A DNA stretch of 64,000 nucleotides. Source: Brucella sp. 21LCYQ03 (lineage in GTDB: Bacteria > Pseudomonadota > Alphaproteobacteria > Rhizobiales > Rhizobiaceae). The notes under the pieces are model-generated. The model did no database searches, had not been told where the DNA came from, and saw only the letters and a list, made by a program, of their open reading frames with translations. Position 1 is the stretch's first letter, and each line of letters begins with the position of its first letter. Shown piece by piece: positions 52,835-61,249 of this stretch. Location: contig NZ_JAMJWE010000018.1 of NCBI RefSeq assembly GCF_023554105.1, positions 1-64,000 on the forward strand, read 5' to 3'. The position numbers and the translations under genes are program-made.

Positions 52835-54115
52835 TCAATGTATTGACTCCATTTCATGTCGGGCAGCAAGTCCGAATACCGAGCGGGCAAGATACAGTTC
52901 GCCGACGGCAGCGCGCGCTGTCATGGCGCGCAAATATCCCCCCGGCGACTTCACTTGCCTCTCGTCAAACTTCTGCAGCGTGATTGCGATAGCAATCGCG
53001 GCGGCTTGTTCCCCCATTTGATCCACAGCGCGGCAGCGTGCATCTTCGGAAATTCCGGCCATGCGGCAAATTTGGGGTACAAGACGGACCAGTTCAGCCC
53101 AAGTGTGGGGGCGTGACATTCCATAGGTTGCCAATGCCGGTATTGCCCGTAACAACTCTTTCAATCCAACCAATGCCTGTGGCGAGCGGTTAGCTTGATT
53201 GACTGGGCGAGATTGCTGCCCCAGGCTTTTTTCCAAAGCCATCTTACCGGCATTGCCGGTCTTTAAAATATTGAGTTGTTCGGCTTTTGCCGAACGCATC
53301 TCCTCTTTACTATCTTCAAGGGAATAGGGGCTTGTAATCTGTTTGTGCATGTCGTTTTCGGCATACGGGCATGTCGAATCTTCGTTTCTATCGGAAGACT
53401 GATGACGGCGAGGCAGCTGCATCACCCTCTCGACGATCCATTCAATCAAGCTTGTCGCGCGTCGCAGAACAGCGCTTGATGCCTTGGTCGCAATGCCTAC
53501 TGCTTCGAGAACACGCGCAAAGCGCTTCTCGATCATGGCGTGCAGCCGCACGGGCAGGTCCTCGACGCAGGCGAGCGCGTAACGCAGATTGCGAATGGCA
53601 CCGCGATAGCGACGCAGGTTCGCATTGAGTGCGTTCTTTTCCGTCTTTGCCAGCCGGACCATTCCGTCAAGTTCCGCGAAGCGGGCAATCAAAACGCGTA
53701 GATCAATACCGCAAGCGTCGGCAATACTGCCGTCCGCATTTCGCACCGGATAGCGCTTATAGTTGCCGCTGTCCTGCATGGTGATGACACCGGCGTCAAA
53801 CAGCCGAGACAACATTCGGCTGACGCGGCCCTCGGATCGGCCGACCTCGAAGGCAAGCGCCGCATTGGATTTGAACACGATCGGTCGTCCGCCTTTGTCA
53901 TAGCTCTCGGCTGGAGCCGTATTGATCAGGGCCACAAGCAAGTGCGCCTCGGTGCCATTGATGAGGCCAACGCAAGGGAGTGATTGCGCAAGACCTATCA
54001 GCTGGCCGCGTGTCACAGTTCCGTTTTCAGCGGACTGAGCCAGCCGCCGAAACTCGGTTCGTTGTGGTGTCTGTTTGCGGCCAACCTGCCGCGTGGTTTG
54101 TAGGGTTTCCCCCAT
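52835..54115 (-). CDS. repC: RepC-type replication initiator (orphan)
   Basis: The protein has 426 residues, the family's usual size. The winged-helix N-terminus has AHLLVALINTAP, IVFKSNAALAFEVGRSEGRVSRMLSRLFDAGVITMQDSGNYKRYP, and the C-terminal domain ends with AAAIAIAITLQKFDERQVKSPGGYLRAMTARA. It starts at 54115 with GGAGACGAGG upstream. No repA or repB is attached. It is a distant paralog of the second RepC. In this family the origin usually lies within the gene. Confidence 0.88.
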   Translation of the reverse strand: MGETLQTTRQVGRKQTPQRTEFRRLAQSAENGTVTRGQLIGLAQSLPCVGLINGTEAHLLVALINTAPAESYDKGGRPIVFKSNAALAFEVGRSEGRVSRMLSRLFDAGVITMQDSGNYKRYPVRNADGSIADACGIDLRVLIARFAELDGMVRLAKTEKNALNANLRRYRGAIRNLRYALACVEDLPVRLHAMIEKRFARVLEAVGIATKASSAVLRRATSLIEWIVERVMQLPRRHQSSDRNEDSTCPYAENDMHKQITSPYSLEDSKEEMRSAKAEQLNILKTGNAGKMALEKSLGQQSRPVNQANRSPQALVGLKELLRAIPALATYGMSRPHTWAELVRLVPQICRMAGISEDARCRAVDQMGEQAAAIAIAITLQKFDERQVKSPGGYLRAMTARAAVGELYLARSVFGLAARHEMESIH

Positions 54116-54211
54116 CCTCCTCGTCTCCTTATTGAGGACCAGGCAAAGCTTTCCCGTTCGCCGAAAAGCGTTTTTGTTTGACTTTGGAAGTTGGGAGTGC
54201 GATTTATGAAG

Positions 54212-54270
54212 GACTGAATGTTTGTAATTTGCACCCCGCTTCCGGATTTTTTCGGGAGCGGTTTTTCTTT
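54212..54270 (+). ncRNA. Probable antisense RNA controlling the orphan repC
   Basis: A plus-strand promoter TTGACT (54178-54183), then 17 bases ending AGTGC and a GATTTA -10, precedes a 9-bp stem terminator (54236-54244 with 54253-54261) and a TTTTTCTTTT run. The RNA would be about 55 nt and antisense to the repC leader, the known arrangement in RepC plasmids. The 5' end is inferred. Confidence 0.65.
54236..54270 (+). terminator. Rho-independent terminator of the antisense RNA
   Basis: A 9-bp stem with one T·G wobble, an 8-base loop and a run of ten bases with nine T. It reads toward the second repC gene and cannot serve the minus-strand repC, which confirms a plus-strand transcript. Confidence 0.8.
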
Positions 54271-54828
54271 TATAACCCGGTCAGATTTCTCCTTGAGATG
54301 GTTATGAATTGCATCGGGGACATGTTACCGAAATGGTTCCATCTCACAACCCTAATTGTGCGACGCCACATGAGCGAACTTGCTAAGTGAATGGAAGTAT
54401 ATTGATTTTATTGAGCTATTAAGCAGAGAACGGACGTTCTATATCTGATGAAGCCCTGAAGCCATAACAGAAATATTACCTTTTTGGTAATATGCACGGT
54501 CCGCGAAATGATCAATTTGTCGCTGCGCGATTCGAGCCTCCGGCAACCCTACAGCGCGATATGAAAGCGCGGGTGCCTCCGGCTAACTACGATCGCTACG
54601 CTCTCTCCGTCATTAAAAGGAGATGTAACGTGGAGAAATTGGGGTTTCGGTTATTCGGCATGCGAAACATGGAATGTGATGTTGATTACTTAAGTTTGCC
54701 ATGTTGTTAGTACATTCACGGCAACAGCCCTAATCTGGCGTTCACGCAACAGCGTTTTCAACCGCTGCCAGTCGTCTTCTTTCAAACGCGTCATGACCAC
54801 CGCTACCCTCGATTTCAGCTTACAAATA
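54271..54828. other. Gap between the two repC genes
   Basis: About 560 AT-rich bases without a clear gene; it includes the 3' end zone of the repABC operon. No terminator for the second repC was identified. Confidence 0.4.
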
Positions 54829-55995
54829 TCATTGATATGACCGACTTCTTAAGCTTCCAATCAGCATCTCCGAAACAGAAAAGCCCCCTGCCCTCGCCTT
54901 CCCTACTAGCGACCGCAAATACCCACCAGCACAAGCGATTTCACTCGATTTCTGCAGGATGCCAGCAATCACAGCTGAAGCGCTCTCAATGCCCCAAATA
55001 CAGACAGCATCGGTATAAGCAGCTTGCGAAATCCCAAGAAATCCAGAAACCAGCTTTGAAATATCCACGAGATTACGCCAATTTCTGATGCCGTCTGGTG
55101 AATAAGCATTGATATCGGGACAAGCTCTGAGAACGAGATCAAGAGAAATGGTTTCAGCTTTCGATACGTTAGATTTCTTAACCACAGCTTCAGAAGCCGT
55201 CTCTTTCAAATCTGAAAATTCATCTTTTTCTTCTAAAAGAGATTCTGAAAGTGATTCTATATGCCGCTCAATATGAGCACCATTGCCGCTCATTTCTTTA
55301 ACATTATCATTATTTTTCAGCGTGATAGCTAAATCCGACAAAACGGTATCCAGATTAGCTTTAATCGCCTTTAATTCAGCCAAGGACGCACGCCGAGGAA
55401 TAATGTTAACGATGTCTCTAAATTGCGAATAAAGGCTATCAGAAGGATCTACAGCGGCATCTGTGAAGGTTCTAGTGATCTCTCTTGATGTGATCGAGAT
55501 TTCATCACGCAAGCGCTTTACAGCACGCTGTTCATCCAGAATTCGATCTGCTGCTGATTTAATATCAGATGCATTATTGAAGAACGGTGTGAAGTCGAAA
55601 CCATAAGCGACCTCGACCTCCCCTGCCTTGTCTTTGTGAGCATATCGTTTGCAGTTCGGGCTGTCTTTGCGTGTGATAATTCCTGAGGCGATCAATGATG
55701 ACAGATGTCTACGCAGTGTAGATTCAGGCATCATATGTGCACGGATTGAAATCAGCTTGTTGGATGGAAAGACAACGAGCTTTGATTTCTGAGTGATCAC
55801 GTCATCAGAAAGGAATGACAGCAGGGAATTTAAAACGGTCAGGCATCTGTCGTTCAGTCCGTACTCAGACTTCGCGATACATAGATGTCTGTATAACTCC
55901 CATTTCTTGATACCCTCACCTGATGGCTTAGATGTCGAGACGCGTTGGGTCATTCGACTGCGTAATGCAGACGTGGCTGTCTCCAGAATTTGCAT
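54829..55995 (-). CDS. repC: RepC replication initiator of the repABC operon
   Basis: The protein has 388 residues. Winged-helix N-terminus: GLNDRCLTVLNSLLSF, VVFPSNKLISIRAHMMPESTLRRHLSSLIASGIITRKDSPNCKRYA. The family's C-terminal part reads ASAVIAGILQKSSEIACAGGYLRSLVGKARAG. GAGGGC precedes the ATG. It initiates replication at an origin normally inside its own gene. The long leader between repB and repC carries an antisense RNA. Confidence 0.92.
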   Translation of the reverse strand: MQILETATSALRSRMTQRVSTSKPSGEGIKKWELYRHLCIAKSEYGLNDRCLTVLNSLLSFLSDDVITQKSKLVVFPSNKLISIRAHMMPESTLRRHLSSLIASGIITRKDSPNCKRYAHKDKAGEVEVAYGFDFTPFFNNASDIKSAADRILDEQRAVKRLRDEISITSREITRTFTDAAVDPSDSLYSQFRDIVNIIPRRASLAELKAIKANLDTVLSDLAITLKNNDNVKEMSGNGAHIERHIESLSESLLEEKDEFSDLKETASEAVVKKSNVSKAETISLDLVLRACPDINAYSPDGIRNWRNLVDISKLVSGFLGISQAAYTDAVCIWGIESASAVIAGILQKSSEIACAGGYLRSLVGKARAGGFSVSEMLIGSLRSRSYQ

Positions 55996-56089
55996 TTCAA
56001 TTGCCCTCTAAATTTAGGCAAAAGAGTCCCGCACATCAAAAATGATGGTTCGATTCTTGACAAAGATTCCGAGAAGTGCGATTCGTAAA

Positions 56090-56146
56090 TTGCTTAGAAA
56101 TACTGAATGGCTCTCTCAGACGAAAGTTTGTGAGGGCTTTTCTTTT
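56090..56146 (+). ncRNA. Probable antisense RNA (ctRNA) between repB and repC
   Basis: The plus-strand promoter TTGACA (56057-56062) followed by 17 bases ending AGTGC and GATTCG leads to a 12-bp stem (56110-56121 with 56126-56137, GAAA loop, one mismatch) and TTTTCTTTT. This is the standard position of the incompatibility RNA in repABC operons. It would repress repC by pairing with its leader. Confidence 0.7.
56110..56146 (+). terminator. Terminator of the repB-repC antisense RNA
   Basis: A stem capped by a GAAA tetraloop is followed by TTTTCTTTT on the plus strand. Confidence 0.75.
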
Positions 56147-56151
56147 GCGGC

Positions 56152-57153
56152 TTAGTCTCCAGCTTTGGTTTTTGACTGCTTGAATTTTTGAAACAAGTTA
56201 TCGAGATTATCTGATAGCCAGCTTCCAAACGCTCCAGCACTTGTCTCTGTTAGTTCGATAGATGTCTTCTTCGGTTTCTGATTCATTAAAAAGCTAACCG
56301 AATTATCCGGGGATCTCCAGGTTTTTGCTGCACTCTCCAGTTTCTTCTTTCTTGGTGCTTTGACGTTCTCTTTAAGAGCTGTCAGCAGGAATGAGAATTT
56401 GTCGTCAGAAGCTTTAAATTCTGATGTCGAAATAATCTCTAATGCGACTGCAGAAGCTGCTGGATTTAGAACGGTCTTCTTCAGTTCTTCCCAACGATCA
56501 CGCCCTACCCCTTTGGCGGCACCAAGAGCCTCTAGAACTTGATCAGGCACGACTTCAGCTACTGACAGCATGCGTGAGAGAAGTGTGTCATCGATAGTGA
56601 GTGCTGCTTTAATGACATCCTTAGACATTCCGCTCTGCAGTAGCCTGCGAGCAAAGAGAGCCTTCTCAATGAAGGACAGGTCAGCACGAGCAGTGTTTTC
56701 TTGTCCCTGAGCGATAACATGTTCGATATCTTCAATTTGCTTAATGACAGCGCGAACTTTTAAACCAAGCTCACGAGCTACTTTTGCACGACGATGTCCG
56801 AACACAATCATGTAGCGTCCTGCGTCATCAGGATGCGGACGAACAAGGATTGGGGTAGATTGGCCTGATGCTTGGATCGCGTCACGAAGAGCAATATAGT
56901 CTTCGTCATCTTCTCCGATGCGATCAGCTACGAACGAGCCATCGAGCTCAGATGTATCGAGCGATACAACTGTTTCTCCGTCGAGCATCTTCAAAGAAGT
57001 TTCCGCTAGGTCATCCAAGGACTGAATCATCGATCTCGATGCACCACGCTTAGTGTAAGACGCACGAGCTTCAGAATTAGAAATTGCCGCATCTTCGCTG
57101 TTTTCTGCATTCAAAGCAGCTGTAACGCTCGATAGAAGATTTTTTCTAGCCAT
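56152..57153 (-). CDS. repB: RepB partition protein (ParB family)
   Basis: The protein has 333 residues. The ParB/Srx nuclease-like domain includes ALRDAIQASGQSTPILVRPHPDDAGRYMIVFGHRRAKVARELG. The HTH region is HVIAQGQENTARADLSFIEKALFARRLLQSGMSKDVIKAALTIDDTLLSRM. It binds parS sites and with RepA segregates the plasmid and represses the operon. Order after repA and spacing of 73 bases are typical. Confidence 0.93.
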   Translation of the reverse strand: MARKNLLSSVTAALNAENSEDAAISNSEARASYTKRGASRSMIQSLDDLAETSLKMLDGETVVSLDTSELDGSFVADRIGEDDEDYIALRDAIQASGQSTPILVRPHPDDAGRYMIVFGHRRAKVARELGLKVRAVIKQIEDIEHVIAQGQENTARADLSFIEKALFARRLLQSGMSKDVIKAALTIDDTLLSRMLSVAEVVPDQVLEALGAAKGVGRDRWEELKKTVLNPAASAVALEIISTSEFKASDDKFSFLLTALKENVKAPRKKKLESAAKTWRSPDNSVSFLMNQKPKKTSIELTETSAGAFGSWLSDNLDNLFQKFKQSKTKAGD

Positions 57154-57207
57154 TTCATACTCCGAAAGATAATATCATCTTACTGAATTCATTTAGTTTT
57201 TTAAGCC

Positions 57208-57225
57208 TTTGCACGGCTGTCAAAA
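57208..57225. other. parS-like site between repA and repB
   Basis: TTTGCACGGCTGTCAAAA, an imperfect palindrome around a central GC. The same 18 bases recur at 58589-58606. The core fits much of the rhizobial parS consensus GTTNNCNGCNGNNAAC. It is likely the RepB-binding centromere. Confidence 0.6.
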
Positions 57226-57226
57226 A

Positions 57227-58432
57227 CTATTTTCTGCTCCACGCTGCATGCACAAGAGCGACGATTTCCGAATTCACTGCGTTTAAGCTCTCAATTGCTC
57301 GTTCATATGTTGACCGCGTGAACTGAGATTTTTCGACTTCGTATAGTGTCTGCTTCGTAATACCCGCATCTGATATTGCAGTTGATTTCAACATCTGGTT
57401 TTGAAGCATTCGTCTATTGAAAAGTGCTTGCAAGAAACCAACCATTTGAGCCTGTGGCTGATCTGTAGGTTCATATCGGGTGATCAGGTATCGGAACCAT
57501 TTCAAGCGCACTGTTGCGCCAGCTGATTTAATGGATTCAAGAATACCGCCAAGCATCAGCAGAAACTGGCTCATAGACAAGACATCAAGCATCTGGGGAT
57601 GAACAGTGATCAAGACCGCAGTTGAAGCGGTCAGCGAAGTCAGCGTGAGATAGCCTAGCTGAGGAGGGCAATCGATCACGACAACATCATATCTGTCATC
57701 GACTTCTTTGAGGGCATTTGAGATACGTGTGAAGAACAGACGGCCTTCTGGTGAATTCTTGTTAGAAGCCGCCAAAGGAGTTTCGTATTCGTATTCCTGA
57801 AGTTCAAGATTTGCAGGAACGATATCCAAACCAGGAAAGTTGGTTGGACGGATGAGTTCTTTGATCGACTTCCGTTCCTCGTCGTAACGCAGAGCTTCAT
57901 ACAGTGAAGGGTTGCGGTCGAGTTCAGGCTGAATACCGTGCAGTGAGGTGAGGGAGGCCTGCGGATCGAGATCGATAGCCAGCACGCGATGTCCAGTAAG
58001 AGCAAGATACTGAGCTAAATGTGCAGCAGTTGTTGTCTTTCCAGAGCCGCCTTTAAAATTGACGACAGAGATAACCTGAAGTTCTTCAGAACCGCGACGA
58101 TGCGGAACATAGCGTTTGAAGTCTGATCGACCGTTTTTGTCGAGATATTCACGAAGCTCTAGCATCTGTTCTGCTGTGTATGAGCGACGACCGGATGACG
58201 TAACTTGCGGATTTGGGCCTTTTCCATCAAGATGAAGTTTCTTGATGTGGTTTTGCGTTACGCCGATGAAATCAGCTACTTCAACCGAAGAGAACTGTCG
58301 CAACGTCTTCATTGCGTTCGGCGGAAACTGTTCAATGCGTAGCATGTTGAGTTTATCAGAGATAAGCTCGCCGTTATCGAGGATTTCTTGGCCGAAATCT
58401 AAGTCTGTATTGATGCCAGTATCAATTTTCAT
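57227..58432 (-). CDS. repA: RepA partition ATPase (ParA family)
   Basis: The protein has 401 residues. The N-terminal HTH (VEVADFIGVTQNHIKKLHLDG) binds the operon's operator. The ATPase has the deviant Walker A VNFKGGSGKTTTAAHLA (about residue 125), Walker A' DLDPQASLT and Walker B VVVIDCPPQLGY. With RepB it moves plasmid copies apart and represses repABC transcription. Confidence 0.95.
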   Translation of the reverse strand: MKIDTGINTDLDFGQEILDNGELISDKLNMLRIEQFPPNAMKTLRQFSSVEVADFIGVTQNHIKKLHLDGKGPNPQVTSSGRRSYTAEQMLELREYLDKNGRSDFKRYVPHRRGSEELQVISVVNFKGGSGKTTTAAHLAQYLALTGHRVLAIDLDPQASLTSLHGIQPELDRNPSLYEALRYDEERKSIKELIRPTNFPGLDIVPANLELQEYEYETPLAASNKNSPEGRLFFTRISNALKEVDDRYDVVVIDCPPQLGYLTLTSLTASTAVLITVHPQMLDVLSMSQFLLMLGGILESIKSAGATVRLKWFRYLITRYEPTDQPQAQMVGFLQALFNRRMLQNQMLKSTAISDAGITKQTLYEVEKSQFTRSTYERAIESLNAVNSEIVALVHAAWSRK

Positions 58433-58588
58433 TTTCAGGAAATCCAGAATAACGCTTTTCTGAGCGGATGCTCTCTATAAGCGTTAGTATCCCCGATTCC
58501 TGTTTAGCTGCAAGAAGTTTTTAGTTAATGAAAAGTTAACGCGATTCTGTATGAGTTATCTTGTTGTTTTATAAAGGTTAAATCGGGA

Positions 58589-58606
58589 TTTGCACGGCTG
58601 TCAAAA
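58589..58606. other. parS-like site upstream of repA
   Basis: Identical over 18 bases and in the same orientation to the site at 57208-57225. It lies in the repA promoter region, where it could also serve as an operator for RepA/RepB repression. Confidence 0.6.
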
Positions 58607-58636
58607 TTTTAGGTAATTAAGAGGGAGTAGGGTTAG

Positions 58637-58990
58637 TTAAAAAAGAGGGTATAGCTCTCTACTGACTGAAGAGCTTGATGCTCCATGCCATCCGAGTGGC
58701 TGTCCTATAACAAATCCAAAGATCACAGATTGAATGACCGCTATAGTGCATGCGATCACAGAGATAGCGAAATGACGGTAGCCAGATAACGGCTGATTAT
58801 CCTCGAATTCGGGCTTGATTGAATCCATCAATTCTTCTGGCGTGATGTTAAACAACACAATAGAAGCGTCTTTTTTGCAGGCATCAACCCCTTCAGCTAA
58901 CGTCTCATCAGTTCCACGCTCGATCTCTTCAACGTCTTTGAATGACTTGATAATACTCCAGAACACGTCAGCCGTGTGAACTGAAAACAT
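58637..58990 (-). CDS. Hypothetical protein with one membrane helix
   Basis: The protein has 117 residues. The soluble N-terminal part is acidic, and a hydrophobic helix (HFAISVIACTIAVIQSVIFGFVIG) lies near the C-terminus. No family recognised. The ribosome site is weak, so the start is uncertain. Confidence 0.5.
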   Translation of the reverse strand: MFSVHTADVFWSIIKSFKDVEEIERGTDETLAEGVDACKKDASIVLFNITPEELMDSIKPEFEDNQPLSGYRHFAISVIACTIAVIQSVIFGFVIGQPLGWHGASSSSVSRELYPLF

Positions 58991-59129
58991 GATCTTCTGT
59001 GTGATTTTTATGCTGCCCTCATACTCATGCCTTGAGAAGACATGTACACGATTGAAGCTGATCTCGTGATCAAATCCAGCTTTTGAGTAATCAAGATTTT
59101 TTTAAAGTACCTTGGTTTCTGACTATAAA
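58991..59129. other. Noncoding gap
   Basis: No gene or clear signal seen. Confidence 0.4.
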
Positions 59130-59320
59130 CTACATTGAAATTTGCTTCTTAAAATTGGTTTGTCTAAAATCCATATAACTACCGAACAGCGTCATAAGAG
59201 CCGTCTCGACACCTCTAGTTTCTGAAAATGGGCGAACAGGTTCTTTTAACCCGCCATCTTCAGGTGAAGGGGGTAAGCGAGTAGAGCGCCAGTGAATATG
59301 AAATTCTTAGTATTTTTCAT
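59130..59320 (-). pseudogene. Small secreted-protein ORF with a frameshift in a C run
   Basis: A good ribosome site (GGAG) precedes MKNTKNFIFTGALLA. The frame then stops after 24 codons. Adding one base in the five-C run near 59266-59271 would join it to PSPEDGGLKEPVRPFSETRG and a stop at 59130, about 63 residues in all. It is either a decayed gene, a sequencing error or a programmed slip. No family recognised. Confidence 0.35.
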
Positions 59321-59462
59321 GAGTATCTCCTTTTAAAAATGCTGAGAGATACTGTGTGAGTTCTTTTAATGAATGACACAAATTGATCGAATTTGCCGAC
59401 AGAAACTACTTGGGCATTGATTTCAATGATTTAAAAAGAATGAAGGGGGCAGGGAGGACAAA

Positions 59463-59488
59463 AAAGCTTCTGATTTTTCAGAAGCTTT
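59463..59488 (-). terminator. Rho-independent terminator after the small secreted protein gene
   Basis: A perfect 11-bp stem (59463-59473 with 59478-59488) has a 4-base loop and is followed on the minus strand by TTTTT. Confidence 0.85.
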
Positions 59489-59514
59489 GATGTCTTATAT
59501 GAAACGGCTTTCAG

Positions 59515-59832
59515 TTATTTATCGAAGAAGCCGCTGAGCTCGACTGCTTTAGCCTTCTTGTCGTAAACACAGACAACTTGCTGCGGATCTTTGTTGTCTT
59601 TCTCGAAACCATTGATGATCGCGATCCCGTAACTTTCGGAGCCGTATGGATCGATTTTGATTTCATCGATTTTCATCATATCGGTCGAGGCTTCAGTGCA
59701 TGCCTGCTCGACATCGTGTCTAAAATCGTCCCATGCATCGTCACTGGATGCATTAGCGTACGGCATTGATAGCGCGAGAAATGCGGTTGCGGCTGTAGCA
59801 ATATAAGTTTTCTTGGATGTGAAGTCATGCAT
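59515..59832 (-). CDS. Small periplasmic hypothetical protein
   Basis: The protein has 105 residues with a signal peptide (cleavage after PYANA). The mature part is acidic, with two cysteines (QACTE and VVCVYD) that could pair, and it looks like a small beta-rich domain. A terminator lies 27 bases after the stop, so it is a single-gene unit. Function unknown. Confidence 0.75.
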   Translation of the reverse strand: MHDFTSKKTYIATAATAFLALSMPYANASSDDAWDDFRHDVEQACTEASTDMMKIDEIKIDPYGSESYGIAIINGFEKDNKDPQQVVCVYDKKAKAVELSGFFDK

Positions 59833-60100
59833 CAGGCGTTCCTATTAATTCAAACCGTCTGAACATAAGAAATAACGTCTGAGAAATTATGTCAATTATT
59901 TCAATGGGCTAATTTTCTAGAGGGCAGGGGAGAGGAGAGTAGAGGAGCCGAAACTCCCCTTGTTTTGAAGTCAGTTCAATTCGCGATGCTTGTAGAGTCT
60001 GCCAAGCAGGTCGCTCTGTCTGTCTTCCACGGCTTTCTGGTGTCCATTCATTGATTTCACGAAGATTGTTGATCAATCCAAAAGATGAAGTCGTGTTACC
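59833..60100. other. Noncoding gap upstream of the IS21 remnant
   Basis: About 270 bases with no gene recognised. Confidence 0.4.
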
Positions 60101-60230
60101 GTGGACTTATATCTGAAGGTGCGTCTGGCTGTTTCGGAAGGCATGACGAAACGGCAGGCAGCAAAGCATTTTAACATTTGCGCGATACGTCGCCAAGATA
60201 GTTTCATGTGGTGTATCGAGCGCGTTATTC
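60101..60230 (+). pseudogene. Remnant of an IS21-family IstA gene
   Basis: The start MDLYLKVRLAVSEGMTKRQAAKHFNI matches the N-terminal HTH of IS21 transposases. A one-base deletion near 60190 then shifts the frame; the correct continuation is RDTVAKIVSCGV. The rest of the gene is gone, overlapped by the Abi gene end. Confidence 0.65.
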
Positions 60231-61172
60231 AGGATCTTTCTGTAGGGCTGACAAAGCTCTCAGTTGCGATCCGACCTGCCAAAAAGGCAACTCTCGCCAC
60301 TTTGACGGAAACCCCATTTCTAACGGATCTGCAAGTGGACATGTATCGATTAATGACACCAAATTATGGCGCCACTCTGAATCAGGCGCTATGACTTTTA
60401 ACAGATATCCAAGAGCTACCAGCGAATTATAGATCCGTCGTTTTTCTTGTAGGTTCATCGCGAGTTTCACACTTGTCGGTGAGTTTGGCACTGACATCGT
60501 AACCGTAAATTGCTTGTTCCAAAGTCTGCCATGATGCGCGCAAATATTACGCACATATGCCAGATGATGAATTACTGATACCAAAACCTTTTCATCTAAT
60601 CCGTAATTTCTGGCAATTGCCTGCCGGTCAGCGCGATGCTTCAGATTACCGTACCACTTTGAAAGTTGTCCCAGTGATAGAATTTCAGCCGTCATCCAAA
60701 CAGGCGGTTGCAAAGGGTCAGTATATTTTGCTTCGTAATGAATGATAAACGTATCTTTGGACTTCGCGATCTCCTCCAGGAGTGATGAAAACGAGCGGGC
60801 GTAATAATCAGCTCTTCCATACAGCGTAGGATCAAGGTAGCCGTGCGGCCCATATTTCATCGCCAAATGGTGTGACCACGCACCGCGTAGAGCAACCTCG
60901 ATCCGCTCAACAGCATCCATAACGAGCAAGCGCAATTGTCTGTCGAAGATATAGAGTGACAAAACATTTTCAAACGAAGTGCCAGTTACAAAAGCATGAT
61001 CATCGCCGTTGTTTGTCGGCAGTTCGAATGGAAGCCAGTAGGCCCGTAAACGATAATAACTAACGTGCCTGAGATAATGACGAGCTTTCGCCTCGTCAGT
61101 TATCACCATACCACGTTGACGCAGACGGCCAATTTGATCAGTTATAGACAAAGAGGGTTTTGTAAACTTCAA
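60225..61172 (-). CDS. Abi_2-family HEPN abortive-infection protein (AbiF/AbiD-like)
   Basis: The protein has 315 residues, the family's usual length. The N-terminal signature is KPSLSITDQIGRLRQRGMVITDEAKARHYLRHVSYYRLRAYWLPF. The HEPN nuclease motif R-x4-H is R208-H213 in YVRNICAHHGRLWNK. HEPN proteins of this group cleave RNA on phage infection. The start is a UUG without a clear ribosome site, so translation is probably kept low. A structured RNA candidate lies directly upstream. Confidence 0.88.
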   Translation of the reverse strand: MKFTKPSLSITDQIGRLRQRGMVITDEAKARHYLRHVSYYRLRAYWLPFELPTNNGDDHAFVTGTSFENVLSLYIFDRQLRLLVMDAVERIEVALRGAWSHHLAMKYGPHGYLDPTLYGRADYYARSFSSLLEEIAKSKDTFIIHYEAKYTDPLQPPVWMTAEILSLGQLSKWYGNLKHRADRQAIARNYGLDEKVLVSVIHHLAYVRNICAHHGRLWNKQFTVTMSVPNSPTSVKLAMNLQEKRRIYNSLVALGYLLKVIAPDSEWRHNLVSLIDTCPLADPLEMGFPSKWRELPFWQVGSQLRALSALQKDPE

Positions 61173-61196
61173 AACGGTGAGCCCAGATAAAAAGAA

Positions 61197-61249
61197 ACCC
61201 GCCTGGGTGCGCAGTACAAAGCCAAAGCTTTGCCCGAGGCGTGGCGGGT
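61197..61249 (-). ncRNA. Structured RNA upstream of the Abi gene (abiF-motif-like)
   Basis: On the minus strand, arms at 61243-61249 and 61197-61203 form a 7-bp GC-rich stem closed further by CCCGAG/CTGGG pairing. An inner 6-bp hairpin lies at 61217-61232, and the whole is followed by TTTCTTTTT. A conserved abiF RNA motif is known upstream of Abi_2 genes. I see structure and position only, not a verified match. It could also act as a terminator. Confidence 0.5.
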
